64,000 nt of DNA from Paraburkholderia rhynchosiae (GTDB taxonomy: Bacteria > Pseudomonadota > Gammaproteobacteria > Burkholderiales > Burkholderiaceae). The position numbers and the translations under genes are program-made. Shown here piece after piece: positions 1 to 6,965 of this stretch. The number at the start of each line of letters is the position of its first letter. Position 1 is the first letter of the stretch. The notes beneath the pieces were generated by a model. It was not told the DNA's origin. It did not search any database and worked only from the letters and a program-made list of their open reading frames with translations. The stretch lies in NCBI RefSeq assembly GCF_002879865.1, contig NZ_PNXY01000008.1, positions 230,250 through 294,249 on the forward strand, read 5' to 3'.

Positions 1-73
1 CGTGCCGCTCGGCCAAGCGTCGCCCGGCGCGACGGCGCTCCATACGCAGAGTCTGCAGGAAAGCTCTTCATGA
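1..73 (+). CDS. 3' end of a probable sensor histidine kinase (partial)
   Basis: Reading from base 2, the sequence is open up to a TGA at 71-73. That stop overlaps the ATG of the following response regulator by four bases (ATGA). The visible tail begins VPLGQASPG. A short VPL strand is a common end of the HATPase domain of NarX-type kinases, and the overlap with a NarL-type regulator fits a kinase-regulator pair. Only 23 residues are present, so the family is inferred mainly from context. Confidence 0.5.
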   Translation, partial: VPLGQASPGATALHTQSLQESSS

Positions 74-717
74 ACGACATCTCACATGCTACTGCCCGCC
101 TGATTCTCGTCGACGATCACCCGCTTGTTCGCGACGGTTTGCGTGCGCGGCTCGAAGCGGTGCGTAATATCGAGGTCGTGGGCGAAGCGGGCAATGCGCA
201 GGAAGCACTCGCGCTCGCGGCGAACCACGAGCCTCACCTGGTGCTGATGGACGTGGGCATGAACGGGATGAACGGCATTGCGCTGGCCGGCATGTTTCAT
301 GAGCGCTTTCCAGCAATCCGGGTACTGATGCTGTCGATGCACGACAACCTCGAATACGTTACTCAGGCAGTGCGCGCCGGCGCCAGCGGTTACGTGCTCA
401 AAGATTCGCCGGCGACCGAAATCATTCAGGCGATTGGCGCGGTACTCGACGGCAAGACATATTTCAGCGCCGGACTCGGCGCGAGGCTAATTCAGGCGTC
501 GGCCATGCAATCGCCGATAGAACGGCTCACGCCGCGCGAGCGCGATATTCTCGATGCGCTCGCCGAGGGCTTGTCGAGCAAGCAGATCGCTCAACGCAAC
601 GATTTGTCGGTGCGTACAGTCGAGACGCATCGTCTGAATCTGAAGCGCAAGCTCGATATTGAAGGTCAGGCCGAGTTGATCAAATTCGCGGTTGAGAACC
701 GGCGCACGAGCCGCTAA
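70..717 (+). CDS. NarL/FixJ-family two-component response regulator
   Basis: A cytoplasmic DNA-binding response regulator of 215 residues. The receiver domain (about 10-125) has the acidic pair in LILVDDHPLVRDGL (D15, D16), the phospho-acceptor Asp61 in LMDVGMNGMNG and the Lys of YVLKDS. A LuxR-type helix-turn-helix follows at about 150-212 (LTPRERDILDALAEG, SVRTVETHRLNLKRKL). The usual MPGM after the phospho-Asp reads MNGM, a mild divergence. It overlaps the presumed kinase upstream by four bases, so the two are probably co-transcribed. The regulated genes cannot be told from the sequence; the secreted protein immediately downstream is a candidate. Confidence 0.9.
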   Translation: MNDISHATARLILVDDHPLVRDGLRARLEAVRNIEVVGEAGNAQEALALAANHEPHLVLMDVGMNGMNGIALAGMFHERFPAIRVLMLSMHDNLEYVTQAVRAGASGYVLKDSPATEIIQAIGAVLDGKTYFSAGLGARLIQASAMQSPIERLTPRERDILDALAEGLSSKQIAQRNDLSVRTVETHRLNLKRKLDIEGQAELIKFAVENRRTSR

Positions 718-760
718 TACGAAAGAACGTGTCGCTGCGCACCACGTGGAGACAACGACG

Positions 761-1330
761 ATGAGACGATTAATGCCGAGGCCAGCGGGCGTATTGAATT
801 GCGCGACTTTATGTCTATGGCTGTCTTTCGGTCCATTGCCGCCTCGCGCTTACGCCGATGAACAACGCATCAATCGCGGGCATGATCCGTTCTTTCAGAT
901 ATCGAAAGCGATTACCGGATGTCCGGTGCCGTTGGGACCGCTAGAAACAGAACAGGAATGGCTTGGCGACAGCCATTACCGCATTGAACGCGGCAACAAT
1001 TGCTGGATAGAAGGCCGCTGCCGTCTATCGAATTCCTATCTATACGACGCGGAAATCGCCGATGCCGTGCAGCGGCGTCTTGCCAACATCAATGCCGCGA
1101 CGCACTGGCGCGAACAGTCGACGCTGTGGCTTACGCTGCAACGGCGCTTCATCTATGTGCAAGGCTGCGTGGCAGCGGGTTTCGATAAGCCGGCGTTTCT
1201 GACCGAACTCGCTAAAACGGCAGACGTCGAACGGGTTATCGACGATACGACGACGAACCCGCATGCCGCGCAATTGCCCTATAAAACGCTCGCGGCGCCG
1301 GATCAGCCAGTACTCGATCCGGGCAATTAG
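761..1330 (+). CDS. Secreted BON-like domain protein
   Basis: A predicted exported protein of 189 residues. I chose the ATG at 761 because it gives a Sec-type signal peptide (MRRLMPRPAG then a hydrophobic stretch, cleavage near PRAYA/DEQ). An upstream in-frame start would overlap the response regulator and bury the signal. Residues about 95-150 (DAEIADAVQRRLANI ... STLWLTLQRRFIYVQGCV) resemble a BON domain, a fold found in periplasmic lipid-associated proteins such as OsmY. There are cysteines near 54, 81, 87 and 136, possibly paired in the periplasm. It starts 43 bases after the regulator stop and may belong to the same transcript. Function unknown. Confidence 0.65.
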   Translation: MRRLMPRPAGVLNCATLCLWLSFGPLPPRAYADEQRINRGHDPFFQISKAITGCPVPLGPLETEQEWLGDSHYRIERGNNCWIEGRCRLSNSYLYDAEIADAVQRRLANINAATHWREQSTLWLTLQRRFIYVQGCVAAGFDKPAFLTELAKTADVERVIDDTTTNPHAAQLPYKTLAAPDQPVLDPGN

Positions 1331-1396
1331 CGTCCGACTAAAAGCAGAACGCCCCAGCTGTTCTATCGCCCTTCCGGCGTAATCGAGCTGATCGGC

Positions 1397-1882
1397 CTAC
1401 CGTACCAGCGAAAACGCTTCGCGGCTCGCAATTTCGGCCGCGCCGTATACGCCGACCACGGTGTAGTCGGACGCCACGCACTCGAAAGTCGACTCCTGAA
1501 ACGTGATGACGAAATGGCGTTGAGCGAATCCCGCCGATGCGACTGCCGAAAGCTCGTCGGCAAGAGACGAATTAATGACTTCGTGAACCGAATAGGCGAC
1601 AAGACCTTGCGACGCGAGCGGATGAACGTCGAGATCGCGGTCGCCCGGCGGCCCTAGCCGATGAAACACCGTGTCGGGAAATAGCACTGCACAGAAAGGG
1701 TCGTCGTCCGAATCGAACGGACCAAACCGCTCAAAGTCGGATTCCGCAATCGGATAAGCGAGAATCACCCGCCGATCGCTGGCGACGATGAACGGTTCGG
1801 CCGCATCGGCTGCGGGGTGAGGAACAGACTCCAGCAGGACGACCTGGTCCTCCTGCCGGGATGATTCAAGCGCGCTGGTCAT
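1397..1882 (-). CDS. Hypothetical protein, 161 aa
   Basis: I do not recognise this family. The protein is acidic and soluble, with no signal peptide or membrane segment. It lies 22 bases downstream of the H-NS-like gene on the same strand, so it is probably the second gene of that transcript. Codon use looks like that of real genes in the window and the frame is open throughout. No catalytic motif stands out. The start ATG at 1882 has only a weak ribosome-binding sequence, which would suit translation coupled to the upstream gene. Confidence 0.6.
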   Translation of the reverse strand: MTSALESSRQEDQVVLLESVPHPAADAAEPFIVASDRRVILAYPIAESDFERFGPFDSDDDPFCAVLFPDTVFHRLGPPGDRDLDVHPLASQGLVAYSVHEVINSSLADELSAVASAGFAQRHFVITFQESTFECVASDYTVVGVYGAAEIASREAFSLVR

Positions 1883-1904
1883 GTACTTCGCTAGTCCAGT
1901 GCGC

Positions 1905-2759
1905 TCACGCGTTCGCTTGTACGGTCGAAGCTTGCGGGGCTACCGCGCTCACTGCCGGGGCTTCCGTTTTCGAGGCCCGCTTGCGACCCGGCGCTTTGCT
2001 TGCCACTTTCGTTGCTGCTTTTTTCGCGGCGGTCTTTCGCGCAGTGGTTTTGTTCGCTCCCGGCTTTGCGGCGGCTTTCTTTGCCACTACCGATTGCGTG
2101 CCCGCCTTGGCCTTTTTCGCCACGACCTTTCTCGCCACGGCCTTCTTGCTGACCGCGCCGCTCGTCGCCGCGGATTTCACCTTGCCGGCCTTACCCGCTG
2201 CTTTCTGGCCCACGCCGCTCGCCGTCGGCGTTGCGCCGCTGTCGATCAGAAACCTGGTACGGTCCTTCACGGCCGCGAGCCATGCGGGCGCCGGACCGCG
2301 TCCGCTCCAGGTCGCGCCGGTGGTCGGATGGCGATACTTGGGCGGCTGCGCGCCTTTCGGCTGACCTTTGCTTTTCGCGCCACTGGCGACAACCTTAGCC
2401 GATGACTTTGATTCGCTCGCGCCGTCGATCAGGAACGCAGTCCGGTCTTTCGCGCCGGCAATCCAACCAGGCGCGCGGCCGTGGCCAGTCCAGGTCGCGC
2501 CGGTTTTATGATCGCGATACTTGGGCACCTTCGCGCCGGCTGCGGCGGTCTTTTCCATACCGCTTGCTGCATGGCCATTGAGGCTATTGGCAGCCCGCTT
2601 CGCTTTCGCTTTGGCTTCGATATCCGCGGTGGTCAGGCCGTGCTTGAGCATCAAGTCGCGAATCTGGTCGATTGCGACTTGTGCTTTCCTTGCAATAAGG
2701 ATGTCAGCTTGCGCCTGGAGCTTCTTAAGTTTTGCCTGGATTTGCTCTAACGTGGGCAT
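1905..2759 (-). CDS. H-NS family protein with two DNA-binding modules and a histone H1-like tail
   Basis: A nucleoid-associated protein of 284 residues, about three times the length of a usual H-NS. An N-terminal helical oligomerisation region (about 1-60, MPTLEQIQAKLKKLQAQ) is followed by two copies of the H-NS C-terminal DNA-binding motif: KYRDHKTGATWTGHGRAPGW at about 80-99 and KYRHPTTGATWSGRGPAPAW at about 141-160. From about 180 to the end it is almost only Ala, Lys, Val and Thr, like bacterial histone H1/AlgP tails. A strong ribosome-binding site (AAGGAG) precedes the ATG at 2759. It probably bridges or compacts DNA. The repeated domain plus tail is the unusual part. Confidence 0.9.
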   Translation of the reverse strand: MPTLEQIQAKLKKLQAQADILIARKAQVAIDQIRDLMLKHGLTTADIEAKAKAKRAANSLNGHAASGMEKTAAAGAKVPKYRDHKTGATWTGHGRAPGWIAGAKDRTAFLIDGASESKSSAKVVASGAKSKGQPKGAQPPKYRHPTTGATWSGRGPAPAWLAAVKDRTRFLIDSGATPTASGVGQKAAGKAGKVKSAATSGAVSKKAVARKVVAKKAKAGTQSVVAKKAAAKPGANKTTARKTAAKKAATKVASKAPGRKRASKTEAPAVSAVAPQASTVQANA

Positions 2760-3022
2760 TTGATTGCTCCTTATGTGGTAATCGATCGAACTATGCCATG
2801 AATAGCGTCAGAAAGGCATAGTCGCGTGACCGTAAAAACCCCCAGTCTATTTCCGCTGCGCGTACCGGAGTACGAAACTTTCTTTGACGTACTCGATAGA
2901 CGCCTTTTGCATGCCTTCGTTCTCCGCGCTCTCTTGATCTTTTTTGCCTTTTCGTATTCCGGCTCTCTTCTTTTTCGCTTTAGTCGCTTTCTCTTCAATC
3001 TTTCCAATTGTTTCCGCACTGC

Positions 3023-3361
3023 TCAGGTTGGCGTAAAAACCACCACCTGACGGTCGGCAATATATCTGACGCTGCGCAAAAAGCGGTACTGCTGGTCATC
3101 GGCGGTGATCCGGTTAAGCCCTATTCTCGTCAAGGCCAGCATCTCGTCTGCCTGCTGCGCCGGCACGACACCCTCGTCGTGCAAATCTTCCAGAGCGCCA
3201 GACGGATCGCCGATGTACACGCTTCGCACGTGTGTGCCGATCCTCATCAGGACGACGCTTTCGCCCTCGTCGAGCGCCAGTTCGAGGTAGCCCGCCAGCG
3301 TTCGCAATGACTCGGGCGTGCAAGTCTGGGACTGATAGATCGCAGCATTCGATGGCGTCAT
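3023..3361 (-). CDS. Hypothetical protein, 112 aa, possibly frameshifted at its 3' end
   Basis: An unrecognised soluble protein that reads well from the ATG at 3361 to about residue 108 (ADRQVVVF) and then ends as TPT-stop. At the run of five A on the plus strand (3035-3039; five T in the message) a one-base shift opens another frame. That frame runs 62 codons without a stop to a TAG at 2847-2849 and gives a hydrophilic Lys/Glu-rich tail (SSAETIGKIEEKATKAKKK). The natural protein may therefore be about 170 residues. Whether this is a sequencing error, a mutation or recoding cannot be told here. Family unknown. Confidence 0.55.
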   Translation of the reverse strand: MTPSNAAIYQSQTCTPESLRTLAGYLELALDEGESVVLMRIGTHVRSVYIGDPSGALEDLHDEGVVPAQQADEMLALTRIGLNRITADDQQYRFLRSVRYIADRQVVVFTPT

Positions 3362-3613
3362 GTCGGTTCCCCGTGGCCAATACAGATCAGAAAGGCGGCC
3401 ACTGTGCGTTGCCGCAATAGCCGCTTCTACTATAGCCAGGCATTCGGAGATTCAAAGCCTCCGGATTCATTTTTTGACGCCGCTTTGGCCGGTAACCGTG
3501 CGTTACCAATCTCGCAGCGCTGTTTCACCTGTGTCCGTGGAGCGCTTCTACACTTCGAACCGTCCATCGAGACAAAGCTTTGGCACCGCACTTCAAGTGC
3601 AAGGAGAAGGGAA

Positions 3614-3925
3614 ATGAACAGGAAGATCGTTGGCGCGGCACTCGGTCTGGCAGTTCTGGCGGCATCGTCGGCCGCTTCGGCACAGGTGAATCTGGCCGTC
3701 GGCGTCGGCATTCCGGTCGGCGTCTATGCGCCGCCGTCTGTCTATGCGGCGCCGCCGGTTGCCTATGGTCCCGCTCCGGTTGTAGTGGGCTACGGCAATT
3801 ACGGCGAGCGCGACGGCTGGCGGGAACGCGAGTGGCGCGAACGCCGCGAATGGCGGGAACGCGAATGGCGTCGCGAACATTGGCGCGAACACGGATGGCG
3901 CGAACGTGACCGCTGGGGCTATTGA
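3614..3925 (+). CDS. Small secreted protein with Trp-Arg-Glu repeat tail
   Basis: A 103-residue exported protein. The ATG at 3614 is preceded by AAGGAGAAGG and gives a clear signal peptide (MNRKIVGAALGLAVLAASSAASA/Q). The mature part begins with a Val/Pro/Tyr-rich segment (about 24-65, VYAPPSVYAAPPVAYGPAP). It ends in about 35 residues made of W-R-E-R type units (WREREWRERREWREREWRRE), with seven Trp spaced three to six residues apart. The tail is highly charged and aromatic and probably unstructured. No enzyme motif is visible. A surface or periplasmic role is inferred only from the signal peptide. Confidence 0.7.
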   Translation: MNRKIVGAALGLAVLAASSAASAQVNLAVGVGIPVGVYAPPSVYAAPPVAYGPAPVVVGYGNYGERDGWREREWRERREWREREWRREHWREHGWRERDRWGY

Positions 3926-4071
3926 AACGACACGGGATTCGCGCCACTTTGAGCGACTCAAGGAACTGTACTTCTAGCTGAAGTCAGTCATATGATGGCC
4001 GCCCTCGGGGCGGCCGCGCTCGCCTGGGCGGCGGTCGGCACGGGAACGCTGCTGTCTCTCACGCCAATGCG

Positions 4072-5145
4072 TCATGCAATTCGTAAGCCGTAAGCCGGCA
4101 AGACTTCCTGGGTCGTCACGAAGCGGTGCTCTTTTACCGCGTCGTGAAAGAGCCGGTAATCGCTCTTCTCAAACGCCTCGGTCCATAGTGGCTTATCGCC
4201 GGTGTCGTCGTCAGAGCGCAGACCGGTGGCTTTGTACTTCCACGAGCCGATTCCTTTGGGCACATAGTCAGGGATCGGCTCTTTCAAGCCGGGAATGCCA
4301 CCCGTCTTTATCACCTCGCAGATTGCGCGGAGCCGCTGGTTGTCATCCATGATACGGTTAGTATCGAGCAATTCGGTGAGCGCCTCTTTCACGTTTGCCG
4401 GCATTCCCTCCTCGTTTTCGAAGTCTTCCCGCCCGGCCACATACGCGCGCACCGCCCGACACGCCATTTCGGCTGCCTGGACGAATTCGGGCAAGTTGTG
4501 TCTCTTTACCAACATGTTCCTGCCGTCGATGTAATGCCATTTAGCCCACGGCTGATCGGGGTAGTGCAAAGCAGCGCCGTGGCCGACCGGCAGAGCCAGA
4601 GTCAGTACGTCTTCCTCGACATGCTGGATCAGGTGCTGCATCGCGAGCGTGAGGTTGGCAAGCCAGCCCATGGGCGTGCAGTCTTGCGCCTCCAGCGAAT
4701 GAACCCGATTCCCCGGACTTTCTATGCCCGCGAATCCCTGATGCGCCCACGTGTCGACATACGTATGAAGCGTGACGCCGAGACGATGCAAGCCGGTCTC
4801 CGTGTCGCGCTGCCGGATTGCGCGCCGCACGACCTCGCGCGCAACTGCGCTGTCCGCTCGGCACACGGCCTTTTCCTCGAGCGTTTCGCCCTGTCCTGCC
4901 GGCAGAAAATGAAACGGCGCCCACACGAGCCGGTTCTGATCGCTGACGGTGTTGGCGTAGTCGAACATCTTGTGTGCGGTGGCGAAGCGTTCGAACGTTT
5001 CCCCACCGTGAAAACGAAGGATGCCCGACGTGGTTGCGTCGTCGACATACTGGCAGGCATGAGCGACGGTGAGCGCCTGGCTGGGAGTCATTCCGCCAAT
5101 CCGGGCGACGATATAGATCACGCCGTAGTGAAAGTCGATATTCAT
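4072..5145 (-). CDS. DUF6765-like protein
   Basis: A 357-residue protein with a good ribosome-binding site (AGGAG, eight bases before the ATG at 5145). The N-terminal region (MNIDFHYGVIYIVARIGG then AHACQYVDDATTSG) and the later HTYVDTWAHQGFAGI resemble the DUF6765 family: conserved His/Asp motifs near the start and a TYxDTWAHQ-like motif that might bind metal. There is no signal peptide and no strong membrane segment, so it is probably cytoplasmic. No biochemical function is known to me for the family. It stands alone, with neighbours on either side in separate transcripts. The family assignment is from memory of the N-terminal pattern and is moderate. Confidence 0.6.
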   Translation of the reverse strand: MNIDFHYGVIYIVARIGGMTPSQALTVAHACQYVDDATTSGILRFHGGETFERFATAHKMFDYANTVSDQNRLVWAPFHFLPAGQGETLEEKAVCRADSAVAREVVRRAIRQRDTETGLHRLGVTLHTYVDTWAHQGFAGIESPGNRVHSLEAQDCTPMGWLANLTLAMQHLIQHVEEDVLTLALPVGHGAALHYPDQPWAKWHYIDGRNMLVKRHNLPEFVQAAEMACRAVRAYVAGREDFENEEGMPANVKEALTELLDTNRIMDDNQRLRAICEVIKTGGIPGLKEPIPDYVPKGIGSWKYKATGLRSDDDTGDKPLWTEAFEKSDYRLFHDAVKEHRFVTTQEVLPAYGLRIA

Positions 5146-5375
5146 GGCAGACGCTCCTGATGCACGATGAATGACAGCGGCATTGGTAAACGAGCGAGTG
5201 TGCCGGGACTTTAAAAATAGATGCCGCTGTTTCGTCTTTCAAGCTTGGTCAAAGCGCGTAAAGACAGATCGGTCACTTTCATGCGCCCATTCCACTGCAA
5301 ATTCAGGTACTCGACCGCAAGCCGCCGGTGGCAGCGGTACAGTGAGCGCCGGCCGTTGGCCACTGCGATAGCCAC

Positions 5376-5406
5376 AAAAAAAGCCCCGCTGTGTGATAGC
5401 GGGGCT
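5376..5406 (-). terminator. Rho-independent terminator after the FKBP gene
   Basis: A perfect nine-base stem (AGCCCCGCT at 5382-5390 and AGCGGGGCT at 5398-5406) encloses a seven-base loop. On the minus strand it is followed by a run of seven T (5382-5376). It lies 25 bases past the stop of the FKBP gene. Confidence 0.9.
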
Positions 5407-5431
5407 CGATTTCAGCGCACTTCACGCCGCC

Positions 5432-5833
5432 TTATTTCACGACGTCGACCAGTTCGACTTCGAACGTCAGGTCGCTGTTCGGCGGAATGGTGCCGACGCC
5501 ACGGCTGCCGTAAGCGGTAGCGGCCGGGCAAGTCAGTTTGGCTTTGCCGCCCACTTTCATAGTCTGGACGCCTTGCGTCCAGCAGGGAATCACGCGATTG
5601 AGCGGGAACGTTGCGGGGCCGCCATGCTTCGCGGAGCTGTCGAATTCGGCGCCGTTGGCGAGCGTGCCGCGATAGTTGACCTTAACGACATCGGCGGCAG
5701 CCGGTTGGGCGCCGGTGCCCTGCACCAGGTGCTCGACAACCACGCCTGAAGGCAGCTTTTCGGTAGTGGGAGCGGCAGCCATTGCCGTGGAAGAAAGAAC
5801 AGTAGCGGCGAGCAGTGCAACGATAGATTTCAA
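5432..5833 (-). CDS. Periplasmic FKBP-type peptidyl-prolyl cis-trans isomerase
   Basis: A 133-residue single-domain FKBP that catalyses cis-trans isomerisation of Xaa-Pro bonds. Residues 1-20 form a signal peptide (MKSIVALLAATVLSSTAMAA), so it acts in the periplasm. The FKBP core follows: VKVNYRGTLANGAEFDSS, the VIPCWTQGVQTMKVGGKAKL segment, and AYGSRGVGTIPPNSDLTFEVEL, with the aromatic and Asp positions of the binding pocket in place. Two cysteines (IPCW and LTCP) might form a disulfide. It is a monocistronic gene with a clear terminator. The C-N hydrolase gene lies 57 bases upstream on the same strand. Confidence 0.92.
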   Translation of the reverse strand: MKSIVALLAATVLSSTAMAAAPTTEKLPSGVVVEHLVQGTGAQPAAADVVKVNYRGTLANGAEFDSSAKHGGPATFPLNRVIPCWTQGVQTMKVGGKAKLTCPAATAYGSRGVGTIPPNSDLTFEVELVDVVK

Positions 5834-5890
5834 AACGAATCTCCAGATGGGTAGTACAGCTCATTCTAGCGCAACGAATGCAGCGCGCAG

Positions 5891-6748
5891 TCAATCCAGA
5901 CGCAGTACTTCATAGTTGCCCGCAGGCGCATCGCCACGCGCGATAAAGTCCGCGAGTGCCGTTTCCCGTTCGCGGACATTCGCGAGCGACGCGGGGTCAA
6001 GTAGCGCGGTAATCACTTCTTCGCGGTCGCGGCTCGCTTGCGCTATCGCATCGCCGTAGGGACCCCAGATCGCGCTAGCACCGCACGTGTCCCAGCCGCC
6101 GGTAGTGCCGATATGATTCGACAGGAGCACGTACAGTGTGTTGTCGAAAGCGCGTGCGGGAAACCAGATGCGCGACTGGTGATAGCCGGACTTGACGCTG
6201 AATAACCCACTCACCAGATAGGCGTGCGCTCCATTGACCGCCGCAAGGCGCGCGTGCTCGGGAAAGCCCGAGTCGTAGCAGACGCCGAGTGCGAGCCGCC
6301 ATCCGTCGAGTTCGAGGATGCAGCCTCGCGTGCCTGGCCGGTACATTTCCGTTTCGCCGCTATACAGATACTGCTTGTGATACGGCTTAACATCTTCGCC
6401 GCGACGATCGAATACGAGCGACGAAATATGCAAACCGTCCACACCGCGAGTGGCCGCGCCGACAATCGCCGCAATGCCGCGCTCGCGGCAAACTTCGCGG
6501 ATTGGATCGAGGCGCGCATCGGACACCTCGAACGCATATCGGCCAGGGTCGCCGGCAATCAGGCCGGGTTCGTAGCCGCTCAGGAACTTCTCGGGAAAAA
6601 CCACCAGTCTCGCGCCGCGGTCAGCGGCAAGGCCGGTCAATTCGACCGTTTTGGCGATGTTCGCCGTCACGTCTCCGCAAACCGGTTGTGCCTGCGCGGC
6701 CGCGATTTGCAATGACACTTGAGGCAACGATGCCGTGTTGTTGTCCAC
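5891..6748 (-). CDS. Carbon-nitrogen hydrolase (nitrilase superfamily)
   Basis: A 285-residue cytoplasmic amidase/nitrilase-type hydrolase acting on a non-peptide C-N bond; the substrate is unknown. The Glu-Lys-Cys triad is visible: Glu53 in VVFPEKF, Lys125 in KPYHKQYLYS and Cys157 in LALGVCYDSGFPE. I chose the GTG at 6748 because GGAG lies six to eight bases before it and the protein then begins just ahead of the first conserved strand (VSLQIAAAQAQP). The open frame extends further upstream to 6928, but that part looks non-coding. It is divergent from the helicase gene at 6966. Confidence 0.88.
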   Translation of the reverse strand: MDNNTASLPQVSLQIAAAQAQPVCGDVTANIAKTVELTGLAADRGARLVVFPEKFLSGYEPGLIAGDPGRYAFEVSDARLDPIREVCRERGIAAIVGAATRGVDGLHISSLVFDRRGEDVKPYHKQYLYSGETEMYRPGTRGCILELDGWRLALGVCYDSGFPEHARLAAVNGAHAYLVSGLFSVKSGYHQSRIWFPARAFDNTLYVLLSNHIGTTGGWDTCGASAIWGPYGDAIAQASRDREEVITALLDPASLANVRERETALADFIARGDAPAGNYEVLRLD

Positions 6749-6965
6749 CGTAAACTCCGTTATTGAATCAAACGCGGGTTGAGCGCCGACGCGATTGCCG
6801 ACGGCCTGAAATCCGGCGCGCGTGAAGCCACGGCATTTAAACACGGACGGCATGCGCGTGTCAGTGCCAGGATGTCGTGAACCGGCGACGTGCCCGCACG
6901 GTCCACATAGAAGATGCACTGCGAGCAATCGCCGCCGTGCGACCCGATGCTAACGAGCGCTTTCG

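Noticed and set aside
1861..2405. Plus-strand open frames opposite the H-NS-like gene
   Set aside because: The Ala/Phe- and Arg/Cys-rich translations are complements of the Lys/Ala tail coding sequence, not genes.
2771..3019. 82-codon Arg/Lys-rich minus-strand frame
   Set aside because: It overlaps the better-supported frameshift extension of the 112-residue protein and has no ribosome-binding site.
3997..4015. GGCCGCCC/GGGCGGCC hairpin between 3925 and 4072
   Set aside because: Strong stem but no T-tract on either strand, with a three-base loop; not called as a terminator.
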